DNA of 64,000 bases from contig JAJDAO010000051.1 of the NCBI GenBank assembly GCA_029261835.1, positions 42,660-106,659 on the forward strand, in the 5' to 3' direction. The notes beneath the pieces are model-generated. The model did no database searches and had not been told where the DNA came from. It was given only the letters and a program-made list of their open reading frames with translations. The DNA is from Deltaproteobacteria bacterium. Its GTDB lineage: Bacteria; Myxococcota_A; UBA9160; UBA4427. A program made the translations under genes and the position numbers. Positions 9,514 through 18,584 of this stretch are shown here, in pieces; the stretch's first letter is position 1; the number at the start of each line of letters is the position of its first letter.

Positions 9514-10155
9514 ATGACGACCATCGTCGTTGCAGATGATCACAAGATCGTCCGTGAGGGACTCGTGAGACTGCTCGAGGAGCGAGAGGACTTTACCGTC
9601 ATCGGAGAAGCCTCGGACGGCGAAGAGGCGGTCCAGATGGTGATGGACAAGCAGCCGGACGTTGTCATCATGGACATCTGGATGCCGCGCCTGGGCGGGA
9701 TCGATGCCACCCGGCGCATTGGCAAGAAGGGATCGAGCGCGAAGATCCTCGTCCTCTCGATGCACGAAAGCCGCACCTACGTCGAAGAGGTGCTGCGCGC
9801 CGGCGCGGCGGGCTACATCGTGAAGAACTCGGCGCCCTCCGACCTCATCCAGGCCATCGATGCGGTTTGCTCAGGTGCCTCCTATCTATCACCCGCGATT
9901 ACTCAGCAGGTGGTCGACGCGATCGCACGACCGGGGGACGAGACGCCGAGCGGCGTATCGATTCTCACCGATCGTGAACGCGAGGTGCTGCAGCTCATCG
10001 CCGAAGGACTGTCGAGCAAGGAGATCGCCAACATGCTCGGCGTCTCGCTCAAGACGATCGACTCACATCGCTCGAACCTGATGGAGAAGCTAGACATCCA
10101 CAAGGTCTCGGGTCTGGTTCGCTTCGCGATCCGCGCGGGCCTGGTCGAGCCGTAG
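9514..10155 (+). CDS. NarL/FixJ-family response regulator
   Basis: 213-residue DNA-binding regulator. The receiver domain has acidic pocket residues in VADDH, phospho-acceptor Asp54 (VIMDIWMPR) and the switch lysine in YIVKNS. A LuxR-type helix-turn-helix fills about 150-205 (LTDREREVLQLIAEG, then SSKEIANMLGVSLKTIDSHRSNLMEKL). No kinase shares an operon with it, but the hybrid kinase 500 bases downstream on the same strand is a plausible partner. The ATG at 9514 follows a strong purine-rich site. Confidence 0.93.
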   Translation: MTTIVVADDHKIVREGLVRLLEEREDFTVIGEASDGEEAVQMVMDKQPDVVIMDIWMPRLGGIDATRRIGKKGSSAKILVLSMHESRTYVEEVLRAGAAGYIVKNSAPSDLIQAIDAVCSGASYLSPAITQQVVDAIARPGDETPSGVSILTDREREVLQLIAEGLSSKEIANMLGVSLKTIDSHRSNLMEKLDIHKVSGLVRFAIRAGLVEP

Positions 10156-10183
10156 TTCGAACTCCCACCTGCGTACCGGGCTG

Positions 10184-10205
10184 CCACGCCGATCTCTAGG
10201 CGTGG
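10184..10205 (+). terminator. Stem-loop after the NarL-type regulator
   Basis: A perfect 7-bp stem CCACGCC/GGCGTGG encloses an 8-base loop, 28 bases after the stop codon. There is no U-run, so it would be a weak intrinsic terminator or a 3'-end stabiliser. Confidence 0.4.
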
Positions 10206-10383
10206 TGGGCTCATGAGTGGCGCCCGCGGCGCACAGCCGCGCGGCCTCCCTCGCCCCCGTTCCGCTCGGCACGCGCGCCCGGGTGAAGGCGCAGATCGCG
10301 GCATTCCAAAGGCCGCGGTGCGCCGGGCCAAAACGCCCAGCTCGAAAGCCGATTCTGCTCCTTGCTTCGGGGCTTTTACTGAG

Positions 10384-10424
10384 AAGTTGCCGGAGAGCTG
10401 CGGCTCCAGCCGCACGCAACTTTT
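10384..10424 (+). promoter_or_regulatory. Nested hairpin upstream of the hybrid kinase
   Basis: The outer stem AAGTTGC (10384-10390) pairs with GCAACTT (10416-10422). An inner perfect stem TGCGGCT/AGCCGCA (10399-10405 and 10408-10414) has a 2-base tip, so real pairing would open one pair. A TTTT run closes the structure. It sits in a 495-bp gap with no supported gene. It could be a terminator of the upstream unit or an attenuator for the kinase. Confidence 0.5.
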
Positions 10425-10650
10425 CCGCCACCATTAAAGCCGGCTGTAGGAATAGTCGAAGATGGGGTGTCGCCGGCGCCCCGCCCGGCGCGAATCGGCA
10501 AGGGACTCGGCGGAGCGAGTCGGGGGCACGCGGATGATGAGGGGCGTTTTCGAAGTTCGGGCAGGTGACAGCCCCCAGGCCCGACCGCGGTGTGCCACGA
10601 GGCGATCCTCGGGAGAGACGCCGAGAACCGGATGCGCAGCGGAGCGGGTC

Positions 10651-12375
10651 ATGTTCCAGGATGTCATCGCCACACTCTCCGCCCACTTCGTGGACCTTCC
10701 GCCCGAGCAGGCGCAGAGCGGCATCGAGCAGGCACTGCTGACTCTGGGCGAGTGCCTCCCGGCTGATCGCACCACCCTCTGGGTCCGTCTGGACGATGCC
10801 GATCTCGTCCAGGCCGATCACCTCCAGCAGAGTGGTCGCTGGTCGGCCCCGGGAGTGCCTGCACTAGACCAAGCTGAGGGCTTCGCCCTGCAAGAGCTTC
10901 CCTGGCTGGCCGAGCAGCTCGGCAAATTCGAAACGGTCTACGTGGCGCTTGCCTCGGAGCTGCCGCCGGAGGCCGAGCGCGAACGCGTGTACCTCGCTCG
11001 GGCGGGTGTGAACTCGGCGATATTCCTGCCGCTTGTCTCTCGCGGCGCACTGATCGGCTGCCTCCAGATCGAGGCGGTCTCGGGCCGCGCGAGCTGGAAC
11101 CGCGAGTGCAGAGTTCTGCTGCGCATCGTCGCCGACTTGATCGTCGGTCTGATCGAGCGCAAGCGGACGGATGACTCGCTGACGCGCAGCCGGCAGCGCC
11201 TGGCGCACACGCAGCGGCTCGAGGTGGTGGGGCGGCTGGCCGGGGGCATCGCCCACGATTTCAACAACTTTCTCACCGCCATCATCGGCTACAGCGATCT
11301 GCTCGAGCTCGAGCTCGACGCCTCCGATCCGAGCCTCGAAGAGGTGCACGAGATTCAGCACGCCGCCGACCGTGCCTCGAGCCTGATCGAGCAGGTGCTG
11401 GCCTTCTCGCGGCGTCAGGCCGCCGTGCCGCGCGTGCTCGATCTGAATATGGTGGTGGCCGACACGGACAAGATTCTGCGCCGCGTGATCGGTGAAGAGG
11501 TGCTGCTCGTGACAGAGCTCGCCGGCGAGCTGGGAAGTGTGCTCGCCGACGCGGGACGCCTTGAGCAGGTGCTCGTCAACCTGGTGGTCAACGCCCGCGA
11601 CGCGATGCCTGGCGGCGGCACCCTCTCGATCGCTACACGTGCCGTTCGTGTGGATCGCTCGGCCTCGGTCACTGGCGAGCGTAGCGATGCACCGCCCTGT
11701 GCCGTGCCGCCCGGTGTGCCGGAGGGCGAGTACGCGGTGCTGAGCGTTCACGATACCGGTGTCGGTATCGATGAGGCGACGCGGCAGCACCTCTTCGAGC
11801 CGTTCTTCAGCACCAAGGGGCCCGGCATGGGGACGGGCCTGGGGCTCGCCATGGTGGCGACGATTGTGACCGAGAGCAGCGGCTACATCGTGGTCGAGAG
11901 TTCGCCGGGCCAGGGGGCCGCCTTCCACGTCTTGCTGCCCGTCGTGCACGAGCCCGGCGATAGCGCGCTCGCTCGAGAGGATGGATCCCGGGCCCCGTTC
12001 ATGCCCAGGGGAGAGGAGACGATCCTGCTCGTCGACCCCGACCCCCCGGTCCGCCACCTGCTGCGGCGCATTCTGGAGAGCCTTGGCTACGGGGTGCTGG
12101 AGGCTTCCGACGCCGCGAGCGCCGAGACGATCTGCCGCCGGAGCCAGGGTCGCATCGACCTGCTCATCACCGACCTCGCATTGCCGCGCCTCAGTGGTCG
12201 CGAGGTGGTAGAACGCGTCGTGAACCTGTCTCCTGGCACGCGTGTGCTCTTTACCAGCGGCTACCCGAGCGAGATGATCGAAGAGGCCGGCATCCACGGG
12301 CCCGACACACAGCTCCTCGAAAAGCCATTCTCTCGCAGCGCACTCGCCAGCAAGATTCGCCAGACCCTCGAGTAA
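10651..12375 (+). CDS. Cytosolic hybrid histidine kinase (GAF-HisKA-HATPase-REC)
   Basis: 574-residue soluble sensor kinase with no membrane segment. The N-terminal 160 residues resemble a GAF sensor (LLTLGECLPADRTTLWVRL, then AIFLPLVSRGALIGCLQIEA). HisKA has His202 in GGIAHDFNNFLTAIIG, the form used by hybrid kinases. ATPase boxes are VLVNLVVNARDAMP, VHDTGVGID and GTGLGLAMVATIV. A C-terminal receiver domain has Asp508 (LITDLALP) and the lysine in LLEKPF. The open frame runs upstream to 10462; ATG 10651 is chosen because GGAGCGGG precedes it and homology begins there. It may signal to the NarL-type regulator upstream, which is inference from position only. Confidence 0.9.
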   Translation: MFQDVIATLSAHFVDLPPEQAQSGIEQALLTLGECLPADRTTLWVRLDDADLVQADHLQQSGRWSAPGVPALDQAEGFALQELPWLAEQLGKFETVYVALASELPPEAERERVYLARAGVNSAIFLPLVSRGALIGCLQIEAVSGRASWNRECRVLLRIVADLIVGLIERKRTDDSLTRSRQRLAHTQRLEVVGRLAGGIAHDFNNFLTAIIGYSDLLELELDASDPSLEEVHEIQHAADRASSLIEQVLAFSRRQAAVPRVLDLNMVVADTDKILRRVIGEEVLLVTELAGELGSVLADAGRLEQVLVNLVVNARDAMPGGGTLSIATRAVRVDRSASVTGERSDAPPCAVPPGVPEGEYAVLSVHDTGVGIDEATRQHLFEPFFSTKGPGMGTGLGLAMVATIVTESSGYIVVESSPGQGAAFHVLLPVVHEPGDSALAREDGSRAPFMPRGEETILLVDPDPPVRHLLRRILESLGYGVLEASDAASAETICRRSQGRIDLLITDLALPRLSGREVVERVVNLSPGTRVLFTSGYPSEMIEEAGIHGPDTQLLEKPFSRSALASKIRQTLE

Positions 12376-12429
12376 CGCTCTGCTAGACCGTTCCGGTCCG
12401 TTGGGATAGTGTCGGGTGAGGGGATGCGT

Positions 12430-13638
12430 ATGAGCGACTGGCTACACGATCTGTTTCGGGATCGGCCATGGTGGATGAACGCCGTCATGGTGTTCTGCAG
12501 CTACATGGCCTTCTTCTACATGCCCTGGGACATCTTCTGGAAGCCCGTGGAGAGCGACCAGGAGGTCTGGTTCGGCATCCTGTTCACCGGCTGGTGGGCC
12601 AAGCTGATGGCGCTGCCCCATTGGTTCGTCTACGGCGCTGCGGTCTATGGCCTGAGGCGCAGGCGTCCGTGGATGGGCATCGCGGCGACCGTCTACACCG
12701 GCCAGGTGGCGATCGGCATGCTGATCTGGCCGATTCTCCACTACGGCTCGCTCTTGGGGATCATCCTCGGCGCGATCGCGGCCGTGCCCTTCGCGCTGCT
12801 CACCATGGCCTTCTGGAACGCGCGGGATCACTTCGCCAGCGAGCTGCGCTCCATGCGTGAGCGCTACGGCGACTGGGCGCTGGTGACGGGCGCCTCGTCG
12901 GGGCTCGGCGTCGAGTTCGCCCGGGCGCTGGCGCGAGATGGCGTGAACTGCGTTCTGACGGCGCGCCGCGAATCGCGGCTGCAGGAGCTGGCACTCGAGC
13001 TCGAGCGCCAGCACGGCATCGCGACCCGTTGCCTGACCCTCGATCTGGCCGAGTCCGATGGGCCGGACCGCCTAGCGGATGCGGTCAAGGACATCGATCT
13101 CGGCATCTTGATCAACAATGCGGGTTTTGGCTACGCGGGGCGGTTCGAGAAGCTCGACGCCGCGCGTTTGCGCGATCTGATCCAGGTCAACTGTGTGGCG
13201 CCGGTGATCCTCACCCATCGCGTCATACCGGCTATGCGGGCGCGCGGGCGCGGGGCTGTGATCATCACCGGCTCGGCGGCCGGCCGCCAGCCGATGCCGC
13301 TCCACAGTGTCTATAGCGCGAGCAAGGCATTCGACCTGCTCTTCGGCGAATCGCTCTGGGTCGAGATGCAGGCGGGCGGCGTCGACGTGCTCGTGCTCGA
13401 GCCCGGCTCGACCGAGACCGAGTTCCAGCAGGTAGCGGGTGAGCTGGCCCACAAGGGCGAGAGGCCCGCCAAGGTGGTCGAGGTCGCGTTCGAAGCGCTG
13501 GGGCAGCAGCCGTCGGTGATGGCGAGCTGGTTCAGCTGGCTGCGGGCCAACATCGCCACGCGGCTGGGCTCACGCCCCCTGGTCGCCCACGCGGCGCACC
13601 ACGTGATGGAAGTTCAGACGCCCGGCGAGATGCGCTAG
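12430..13638 (+). CDS. Short-chain dehydrogenase fused to an N-terminal membrane domain
   Basis: 402 residues. The first 150 hold about four hydrophobic helices (MNAVMVFCSYMAFFYMPWD, GILFTGWWAKLMALPHW, TVYTGQVAIGMLIWPIL, LGIILGAIAAVPFALL), an arrangement like the EBP/emopamil-type or DUF2781-like membrane fold. The remainder is an SDR of the DltE/YqjQ kind: VTGASSGLG at 152-160, NNAG at about 227, Tyr295 and Lys299 in VYSASKAF, and a C-terminal EPGSTETEF. The fusion suggests a lipid-soluble substrate delivered from the membrane. ATG 12430 is chosen for its GAGGGG site; upstream in-frame GTG 12409 and ATG 12424 exist. Confidence 0.85.
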   Translation: MSDWLHDLFRDRPWWMNAVMVFCSYMAFFYMPWDIFWKPVESDQEVWFGILFTGWWAKLMALPHWFVYGAAVYGLRRRRPWMGIAATVYTGQVAIGMLIWPILHYGSLLGIILGAIAAVPFALLTMAFWNARDHFASELRSMRERYGDWALVTGASSGLGVEFARALARDGVNCVLTARRESRLQELALELERQHGIATRCLTLDLAESDGPDRLADAVKDIDLGILINNAGFGYAGRFEKLDAARLRDLIQVNCVAPVILTHRVIPAMRARGRGAVIITGSAAGRQPMPLHSVYSASKAFDLLFGESLWVEMQAGGVDVLVLEPGSTETEFQQVAGELAHKGERPAKVVEVAFEALGQQPSVMASWFSWLRANIATRLGSRPLVAHAAHHVMEVQTPGEMR

Positions 13639-13652
13639 TCAGCCATCGAGCC

Positions 13653-14585
13653 TCAGCCCGCGATATAGCGGTCGCCGTCCAGCGCCCGCAGATCGCCTGC
13701 GGCCAGCAGGCGGTCGATGTGCTGACTCATGCTGCGTCGCTCGACCGGCTCGGCGAAGAAGACGCTGTCCTCCTTGCGATACACGAATCGGTGCGCAGCG
13801 ATTTCGTCTAGCGTATGGGGCTCGCGCAGGAATTCGAGCAGCCGCCTCTCGCGATCCCCGATCTTTGCCTGGTAGCGCTCGAGGCGCTCGAGATAGCGCG
13901 CTCTCTCATCGAGGATGCCGATGTGGTGGGAGGTGACATACCAGTCAGCCTCGATCTCGCGCACGCGCTCGATACTGCGCTCGAAATCTTCGAGGTTCGA
14001 CCAGGCGTCGCCGTAGTAGGGGCCGAAGCTCGCGAGATCGATGTCCCCGAGGTACAGCAGCCGCCGCGGCGTGCCGCCGTCTATCCACGAGATTGCGAAG
14101 CAACAGTGTCCACGGGTGTGACCGGGCGTGTGGATCACACGCAGCGTGACACCGCCGAGATCGAACTCATCGCCCTCGTGCAGCGCGCGCGCGTCGTCGC
14201 GCGGCGTGTAGTGGAAGCGGCTCACCAGCAACTCGCGAAAGGCGGTCTCGATCGGCTCGTCAAGGCCGTAGATCGCCAGCATGGCGTCGAGCGAGGTGAT
14301 GCCGGGAAGATCGAGCGCGTGCAGGTGCCAGGGGACATCGGGGAAGAGGTGGTTGCCCGCGATATGGTCCTCGTGGCAGTGTGAATTGAGCACGCGATCG
14401 ACGGGCGGCAACGTGCCCACGCGCGCAATCAGCCCGAGCCCGGGATCGACCACAAGCGTCTCGCGCTCGCCCTCGACCAGCAGCGAATTGCCATCGGGAT
14501 AGCGTCCCCCCTCCGCGCCCATCAGCACCCGTACTGGGCCGAGGCACACCTGCTGCGCGGCGACTTCCGGTGCGGCCTCGTTCAT
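13653..14585 (-). CDS. Metallo-beta-lactamase-fold hydrolase
   Basis: 310-residue MBL-fold protein. The metal site is HCHEDH with His69, His71, Asp73 and His74; further ligands are in HTPGHTRGH (about 158) and the aspartate of YLGDIDLAS, so a dinuclear zinc or iron centre is expected. After the core an alpha-helical tail (ERYQAKIGDRERRLLEFL) resembles the C-terminal domain of LACTB2-like and glyoxalase II-like members. The ATG at 14585 has AAGGAGAAG upstream. The reaction is likely thioester or phosphodiester hydrolysis, but the substrate is unknown. Confidence 0.85.
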   Translation of the reverse strand: MNEAAPEVAAQQVCLGPVRVLMGAEGGRYPDGNSLLVEGERETLVVDPGLGLIARVGTLPPVDRVLNSHCHEDHIAGNHLFPDVPWHLHALDLPGITSLDAMLAIYGLDEPIETAFRELLVSRFHYTPRDDARALHEGDEFDLGGVTLRVIHTPGHTRGHCCFAISWIDGGTPRRLLYLGDIDLASFGPYYGDAWSNLEDFERSIERVREIEADWYVTSHHIGILDERARYLERLERYQAKIGDRERRLLEFLREPHTLDEIAAHRFVYRKEDSVFFAEPVERRSMSQHIDRLLAAGDLRALDGDRYIAG

Positions 14586-14713
14586 GCCATGCTTCTCCTT
14601 TCCACCTTGTGCACCTTTCCACCAGTTCACGGTTGCTCTCGTCAGCCGCTCCTGGCTGACTCCCGACCTGATTCGCAGTCAGCGGCGTGGGCGGGCGAGA
14701 TGCGGAGGATGTC

Positions 14714-15145
14714 GTGGCACGCAGCTACTGGCTCGTCAAGTCCGAGCCTTTCAAGTACTCCTGGGATGACTTCGTCGCCGATGGCTCGACGTATTGGGAT
14801 GGCGTTCGCAACCACGAGGCCCGCAACAATCTCCGATCCATGAAGGTGGGAGATCTCGCCCTCTATTACCACTCGAACCAGGGCAAGGAGGTGGTGGGGG
14901 TGGCGCGGGTCACGCGCGAGTCCTATCGCGACCCCACGGCCGACGATGAGCGCTGGCTCGTGGTGGACTTCGAGCCTGTGGTGGCGCTGCAGCGGCCAGT
15001 CGGCCTGGCGCAGATCAAGCGCGAGCAGAAGCTGGCGCAGATCAAGCTGGTGAAGCGCTCACGCCTCTCGGTGGTGCCGATCGAGCGCGGCGAGTTCGAG
15101 CTGATCCTGGAGTTCGGCGAGACCCGGCTCCCGAGTGGCCGGTGA
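14714..15145 (+). CDS. EVE-domain protein
   Basis: 143 residues covering essentially one EVE domain, a YTH/PUA-like fold that binds modified bases in nucleic acid. Diagnostic text is YWLVKSEPFKYSWDDF, then WDGVRNHEARNNLRSMKVGD and LALYYHSNQGKEVVGVARV, with the aromatic cage residues in YWDGVRN. The GTG at 14714 with GGAGGA upstream is chosen. Such stand-alone proteins are common in proteobacteria (YdhP/thymocyte-protein-like) and their natural ligand is unsettled. It lies next to and just overlapping the nitroreductase reading frame. Confidence 0.9.
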   Translation: MARSYWLVKSEPFKYSWDDFVADGSTYWDGVRNHEARNNLRSMKVGDLALYYHSNQGKEVVGVARVTRESYRDPTADDERWLVVDFEPVVALQRPVGLAQIKREQKLAQIKLVKRSRLSVVPIERGEFELILEFGETRLPSGR

Positions 15146-15183
15146 ACACGGAACAGATAGAGAGCGGGGAGGCGCAGCATTCC

Positions 15184-15822
15184 ATGAACGAGCGCGAGAT
15201 CGAGAGACTCGGTGAGGACGTGCCGCTGCTCGAGGGCATTCGCAGCACCCGGGCGATACGCCGCCTGCGGCCCGACCCCGTTCCCAAGGCACTCGTGCGA
15301 AAGGTCTGCGAGGCGGGGACCTATGCCCCGAGCGGGGGCAACCGCCAGCCGTGGATCTTCGTCGCCGTGACCGAGCCCGAGCGGCGCGCGTGGATTGCCG
15401 AGCGCTACAAGACGGCCTTTCACGCCTACGTCGACCCGCTCTTCGAGCGGGCCGAGCGCGAGCCAGACTTCCCCGCACCGGCGCTGCGCAACATGAAGGC
15501 GGCCGTGCATCTCGCCGATCACTTACACGAGGCGCCCGTTCACCTCTTCGTCGCGGGCTGGCGACATCGCGGTGAGGCGCAGACGCAAGCCCTCTACCCC
15601 GCGATCCAGAACATCCTGCTCGCCTGTCGCGCCGTCGGACTCGGGGCCTCGCTCACCACCGCACACCTGCGCCACGCGAGCGAGATCGACGCCTACATCG
15701 GGCTCTCAGAGCGAACGCCGAGCTGCGCGCTGCTGCCGATCGGCTGGCCCGCGGGCCGCTACGGCCGCCCTCCGCGGGCCTCTGTCGACGAGAAGCTCCA
15801 CTTCGAGCGCTACTCGGCCTGA
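15184..15822 (+). CDS. Nitroreductase-family FMN oxidoreductase
   Basis: 212-residue nitroreductase. FMN-binding signatures are STRAIRRLRPDPVP, APSGGNRQPWIFVAV and the later SCALLPIGWPAGRYG. QALYPAIQNILLACRAVGLGASLTT is the dimer-interface helix typical of the family. The frame could start at GTG 15142, overlapping the EVE stop as GTGA. ATG 15184 follows a GGGGAGG site and gives the usual N-terminus. Substrates of this subgroup, often found with F420- or CoA-linked pathways, are not known. Confidence 0.88.
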   Translation: MNEREIERLGEDVPLLEGIRSTRAIRRLRPDPVPKALVRKVCEAGTYAPSGGNRQPWIFVAVTEPERRAWIAERYKTAFHAYVDPLFERAEREPDFPAPALRNMKAAVHLADHLHEAPVHLFVAGWRHRGEAQTQALYPAIQNILLACRAVGLGASLTTAHLRHASEIDAYIGLSERTPSCALLPIGWPAGRYGRPPRASVDEKLHFERYSA

Positions 15823-15828
15823 TCTCCC

Positions 15829-16317
15829 CTACCAGGCCGAGCTGGCCAGCGCGTCGGCGTACTCATTCCAGCGCGAGCCGTCATGGGCCTTGATCCAGCG
15901 CAGCTCGATGCTGGGCTTGGCATTGGCGAGCCCCCACAGGCGCTGGACCAGATCGAGATTCTTGATCGGGCCGGTCTTGCGCTTCCAGCCTCGCTTCTCC
16001 CAGCCGGCGGCCCACTGGTTGATGGTGTTGACGCAGAGCTGGCTGTCGGAATAGACGGTGAAGAGCCCGTCAGCCGGCAGCGTCTCGTAGGCCTCGATGA
16101 GTGCCGTCAGCTCCATGCGGTTGTTGGTGGTATCGGGGTCATGGCCGCTCTTCTGGCCGACGATCTCGCCCTCCTCGACCCAGACGAACCCCCAGCCACC
16201 CGGTCCGGGATTGGGTTCGCACGAGCCATCGGTAAAGATCCCCGACGAGGGCCCGCCCGTGAAGCGCTCGAGCACCTCCTCGGGGCTGAGGGACTCACCT
16301 CTACTGCGTGTCGTCAC
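15829..16317 (-). CDS. rnhA: Ribonuclease HI
   Basis: 162-residue endonuclease that cuts RNA in RNA-DNA hybrids. All four catalytic carboxylates are in place: Asp30 (IFTDGSCEPNPGPGG), the Glu of NRMELTALIEA, the Asp of VYSDSQ, and the last Asp in NEYADALA. The WKRKTGPIKN segment is the basic handle region. The GTG at 16317 overlaps the end of tgt by 17 bases, so the two are probably co-transcribed. Confidence 0.93.
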   Translation of the reverse strand: MTTRSRGESLSPEEVLERFTGGPSSGIFTDGSCEPNPGPGGWGFVWVEEGEIVGQKSGHDPDTTNNRMELTALIEAYETLPADGLFTVYSDSQLCVNTINQWAAGWEKRGWKRKTGPIKNLDLVQRLWGLANAKPSIELRWIKAHDGSRWNEYADALASSAW

Positions 16318-17533
16318 CCGAAACCTCGCTTCTCTTTCGATTGGCCTTGCTGGCATCCGCTGCCCGCCGCTTCTGCGATCGCGGCGGGCCTTCGCTCTGT
16401 TGTCCGCGCGCGTAGTCGCCGAGAAACGCGTGCGAGAACTCTTCGTAGCCCCCGGCCACGATAGCCGCCCGCGCCCTGCGCATCAGCGATTGGTAGAAGT
16501 GCACGTTGTGGATCGAGCACAGAATGGCCGAGAGCACCTCATTGGCGGCGAAGAGGTGGTGGAGGTAGGCGCGCGTGAAGCGACCGTTCGCGCAGGCGTA
16601 GCATTCGCACGACGGATCGATGGGGTAGCGGTCGTGGCGGTAGCGGCGGTTGCTGAGGCGGATGCGGCCGCGGGCCGTGAAGACCGTGCCCGAGCGCGCG
16701 TAGCGCGTGGGGATCACGCAATCGAACATGTCGATGCCGTAGCCCACGCAGGCGATGAGATCCTCGGGGAGCCCGACGCCCATCAGATAGCGCGGCTTGC
16801 CCTCGGGCAGCAGCGGGGCCGTGTGCTCTGTGACGCGGCAGAGCAGCTCGTGCCCTTCGCCGACCGAGACGCCGCCAATCGCGTAGCCGGGAAGATCCAT
16901 TGCGACCAGGGCCTCGGCGCAGCGCTCGCGTAGCTCGGGGAAGACGCTGCCCTGCACGATGCCAAAGAGCGCCTGCTCGCGGCTGCGGCCGTGCGCTGTG
17001 AGGCAGCGTTCCATCCAGCCGAGCGTGCGCGCGACGCCGCTGGCGGCGAGCTTCTTGCTCGCGGGGTGGGGCGTGCACTCGTCGAAGGCCATGATGATGT
17101 CGGCCCCGAGCTGGTTCTGGATCTCGATCGAGCGCTCGGGCGTGAGCACCACGCCCTCACCCGTCAGCTCGTTCTTGAAGCGCGCGCCCGCGTCGCTGAT
17201 CTCTACCTTGGGGAGCGAGAAGACCTGGAAGCCGCCGCTATCAGTCAGGATCGGGCCGTCCCACTGCATGAAGGCGTGCAGCCCGCCGAGCTTCTCCACC
17301 AGCCCCTCACCCGGGCGGAGGGCCAGGTGATAGGTATTGGCCAGCACCACCTGCGCCCCCGTGGCGGCCACCTGGTCCGGTGTCATCGCCTTGATGGCGC
17401 CATGGGTTCCCACCGGCATGAAGGCCGGCGTGGCGATCGGGCCGTGGGGCGTGCTGATCTTGCCCGCCCGAGCGCGGCCCGAGCTGGCTTCGAGGACGAA
17501 TTCGAGGGGCTCGAGGACATCGGATAGCGGCAC
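16301..17533 (-). CDS. tgt: tRNA-guanine transglycosylase
   Basis: 410-residue enzyme that exchanges guanine-34 for preQ1 in GUN tRNAs, the first committed step of queuosine insertion. Catalytic aspartates lie in LTDSGGFQVFS and FDCVIPTRYARSG. The zinc site is CECYACANGRFTRAYLHHL. GGVSVGEGHELLCRVTEHT is the substrate-binding strand. The C-terminus carries about 30 extra basic residues (PPRSQKRRAADASKANRKR) beyond the usual 375. It starts at GTG 17533. No queC, queD, queE or queF is visible here. Confidence 0.96.
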   Translation of the reverse strand: MPLSDVLEPLEFVLEASSGRARAGKISTPHGPIATPAFMPVGTHGAIKAMTPDQVAATGAQVVLANTYHLALRPGEGLVEKLGGLHAFMQWDGPILTDSGGFQVFSLPKVEISDAGARFKNELTGEGVVLTPERSIEIQNQLGADIIMAFDECTPHPASKKLAASGVARTLGWMERCLTAHGRSREQALFGIVQGSVFPELRERCAEALVAMDLPGYAIGGVSVGEGHELLCRVTEHTAPLLPEGKPRYLMGVGLPEDLIACVGYGIDMFDCVIPTRYARSGTVFTARGRIRLSNRRYRHDRYPIDPSCECYACANGRFTRAYLHHLFAANEVLSAILCSIHNVHFYQSLMRRARAAIVAGGYEEFSHAFLGDYARGQQSEGPPRSQKRRAADASKANRKRSEVSGDDTQ

Positions 17534-17622
17534 GGCGCGAGAGGCTAGCTCTGATCCGGCATTCGGATCAGGGCCCTACGCCGAGGGCCTGGCTCTTTGC
17601 GAATCGCGATTCTCGCGCGAGA

Positions 17623-18573
17623 ATGCGAGGTCGCGGCACACCGGCCGCCGCAGGAGCCCCTGTGCAGCAGCACTTCGCCGATACGCTCGTGACCCGCTTG
17701 CGAGAGCTCGGGCATCCACTGTGCGTGGGGCTCGATCCGCACCTCGACCTCATTGCGCCGCTCTTCAGGCGCGCTGACATGAGGCCGAGTGCGCCCGAGA
17801 CCGCAGCGGCGGTCGAGGACTTGCTGACGGCCGTGCTCGATCGCCTGGTGGGCCGAGTCGCTGTGGTGAAGCCGCAGATCGCCTTCTTCGAGCTGCTCGG
17901 CGCCGCGGGCATCGGCGTGCTCGAGCGCTTGGTGGCGCGCGCCCGCGCGGCTGGGCTGCTGGTTCTGCTCGACGCCAAGCGGGGTGATGTCGGCTCCACG
18001 GCGGCGGGCTATGCAGGCGCCTACCTCGCGCCGGGGGCCGCGTGCGAGGTGGACGCCATCACGCTCAGCCCCTATCTGGGGCTCGACAGCCTCGAGCCGT
18101 TCGTGCGCTGCGCCGAGGCCAACGGCCGCGGGCTCTTCACGCTCGTGAAGACCAGCAACCCGGGCTCGGGCGACTTGCAGGATCGGGAGGTCGAGGGCGA
18201 GCCCGTCTACGCCGTCGTGGCCCGCGCGCTTGCGAGCCTCACGGATCGGCTCGCCGGACCCGCGACCGGCTGGTCTTCTCTTGGTGCAGTGGTGGGCGCC
18301 ACCTATCCCGAGCAGGCCGAGCGCATCCGGTCGCTGCTTCCGAGTGGGCTGTTCTTGATTCCCGGTTATGGCGCGCAGGGCGCGAGCGCGGCCGACGCCG
18401 TGCGCAGCTTCGTCGCTGGCCCGAGTGGACTCGAGGGCGGGCTCGTGAGCTCATCGCGTGGCGTGCTCTTCCCGCAGGCGGCGCAGGGCGCGAGCGGGGC
18501 GAAGAGCTGGGAGCGGGTGCTCGATGACGCGCTCGACCGGGCGACGGATGAGCTGGGTGATGCGGTGGCGTAG
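17623..18573 (+). CDS. pyrF: Orotidine 5'-phosphate decarboxylase
   Basis: 316-residue type 2 (PyrF/UMPS-like) decarboxylase producing UMP. The catalytic Lys/Asp array is DAKRGDVGSTAAGY. CVGLDPHLDLI provides the first active-site strand, and FLIPGYGAQGASAADAV is the phosphate-binding loop of this longer type. It begins at ATG 17623 just downstream of the divergent tgt start. pyrE lies 1.6 kb on, so two late pyrimidine genes are near each other but split by an acyl-CoA dehydrogenase. Confidence 0.94.
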   Translation: MRGRGTPAAAGAPVQQHFADTLVTRLRELGHPLCVGLDPHLDLIAPLFRRADMRPSAPETAAAVEDLLTAVLDRLVGRVAVVKPQIAFFELLGAAGIGVLERLVARARAAGLLVLLDAKRGDVGSTAAGYAGAYLAPGAACEVDAITLSPYLGLDSLEPFVRCAEANGRGLFTLVKTSNPGSGDLQDREVEGEPVYAVVARALASLTDRLAGPATGWSSLGAVVGATYPEQAERIRSLLPSGLFLIPGYGAQGASAADAVRSFVAGPSGLEGGLVSSSRGVLFPQAAQGASGAKSWERVLDDALDRATDELGDAVA

Positions 18574-18584
18574 CGCCGCGGGTG

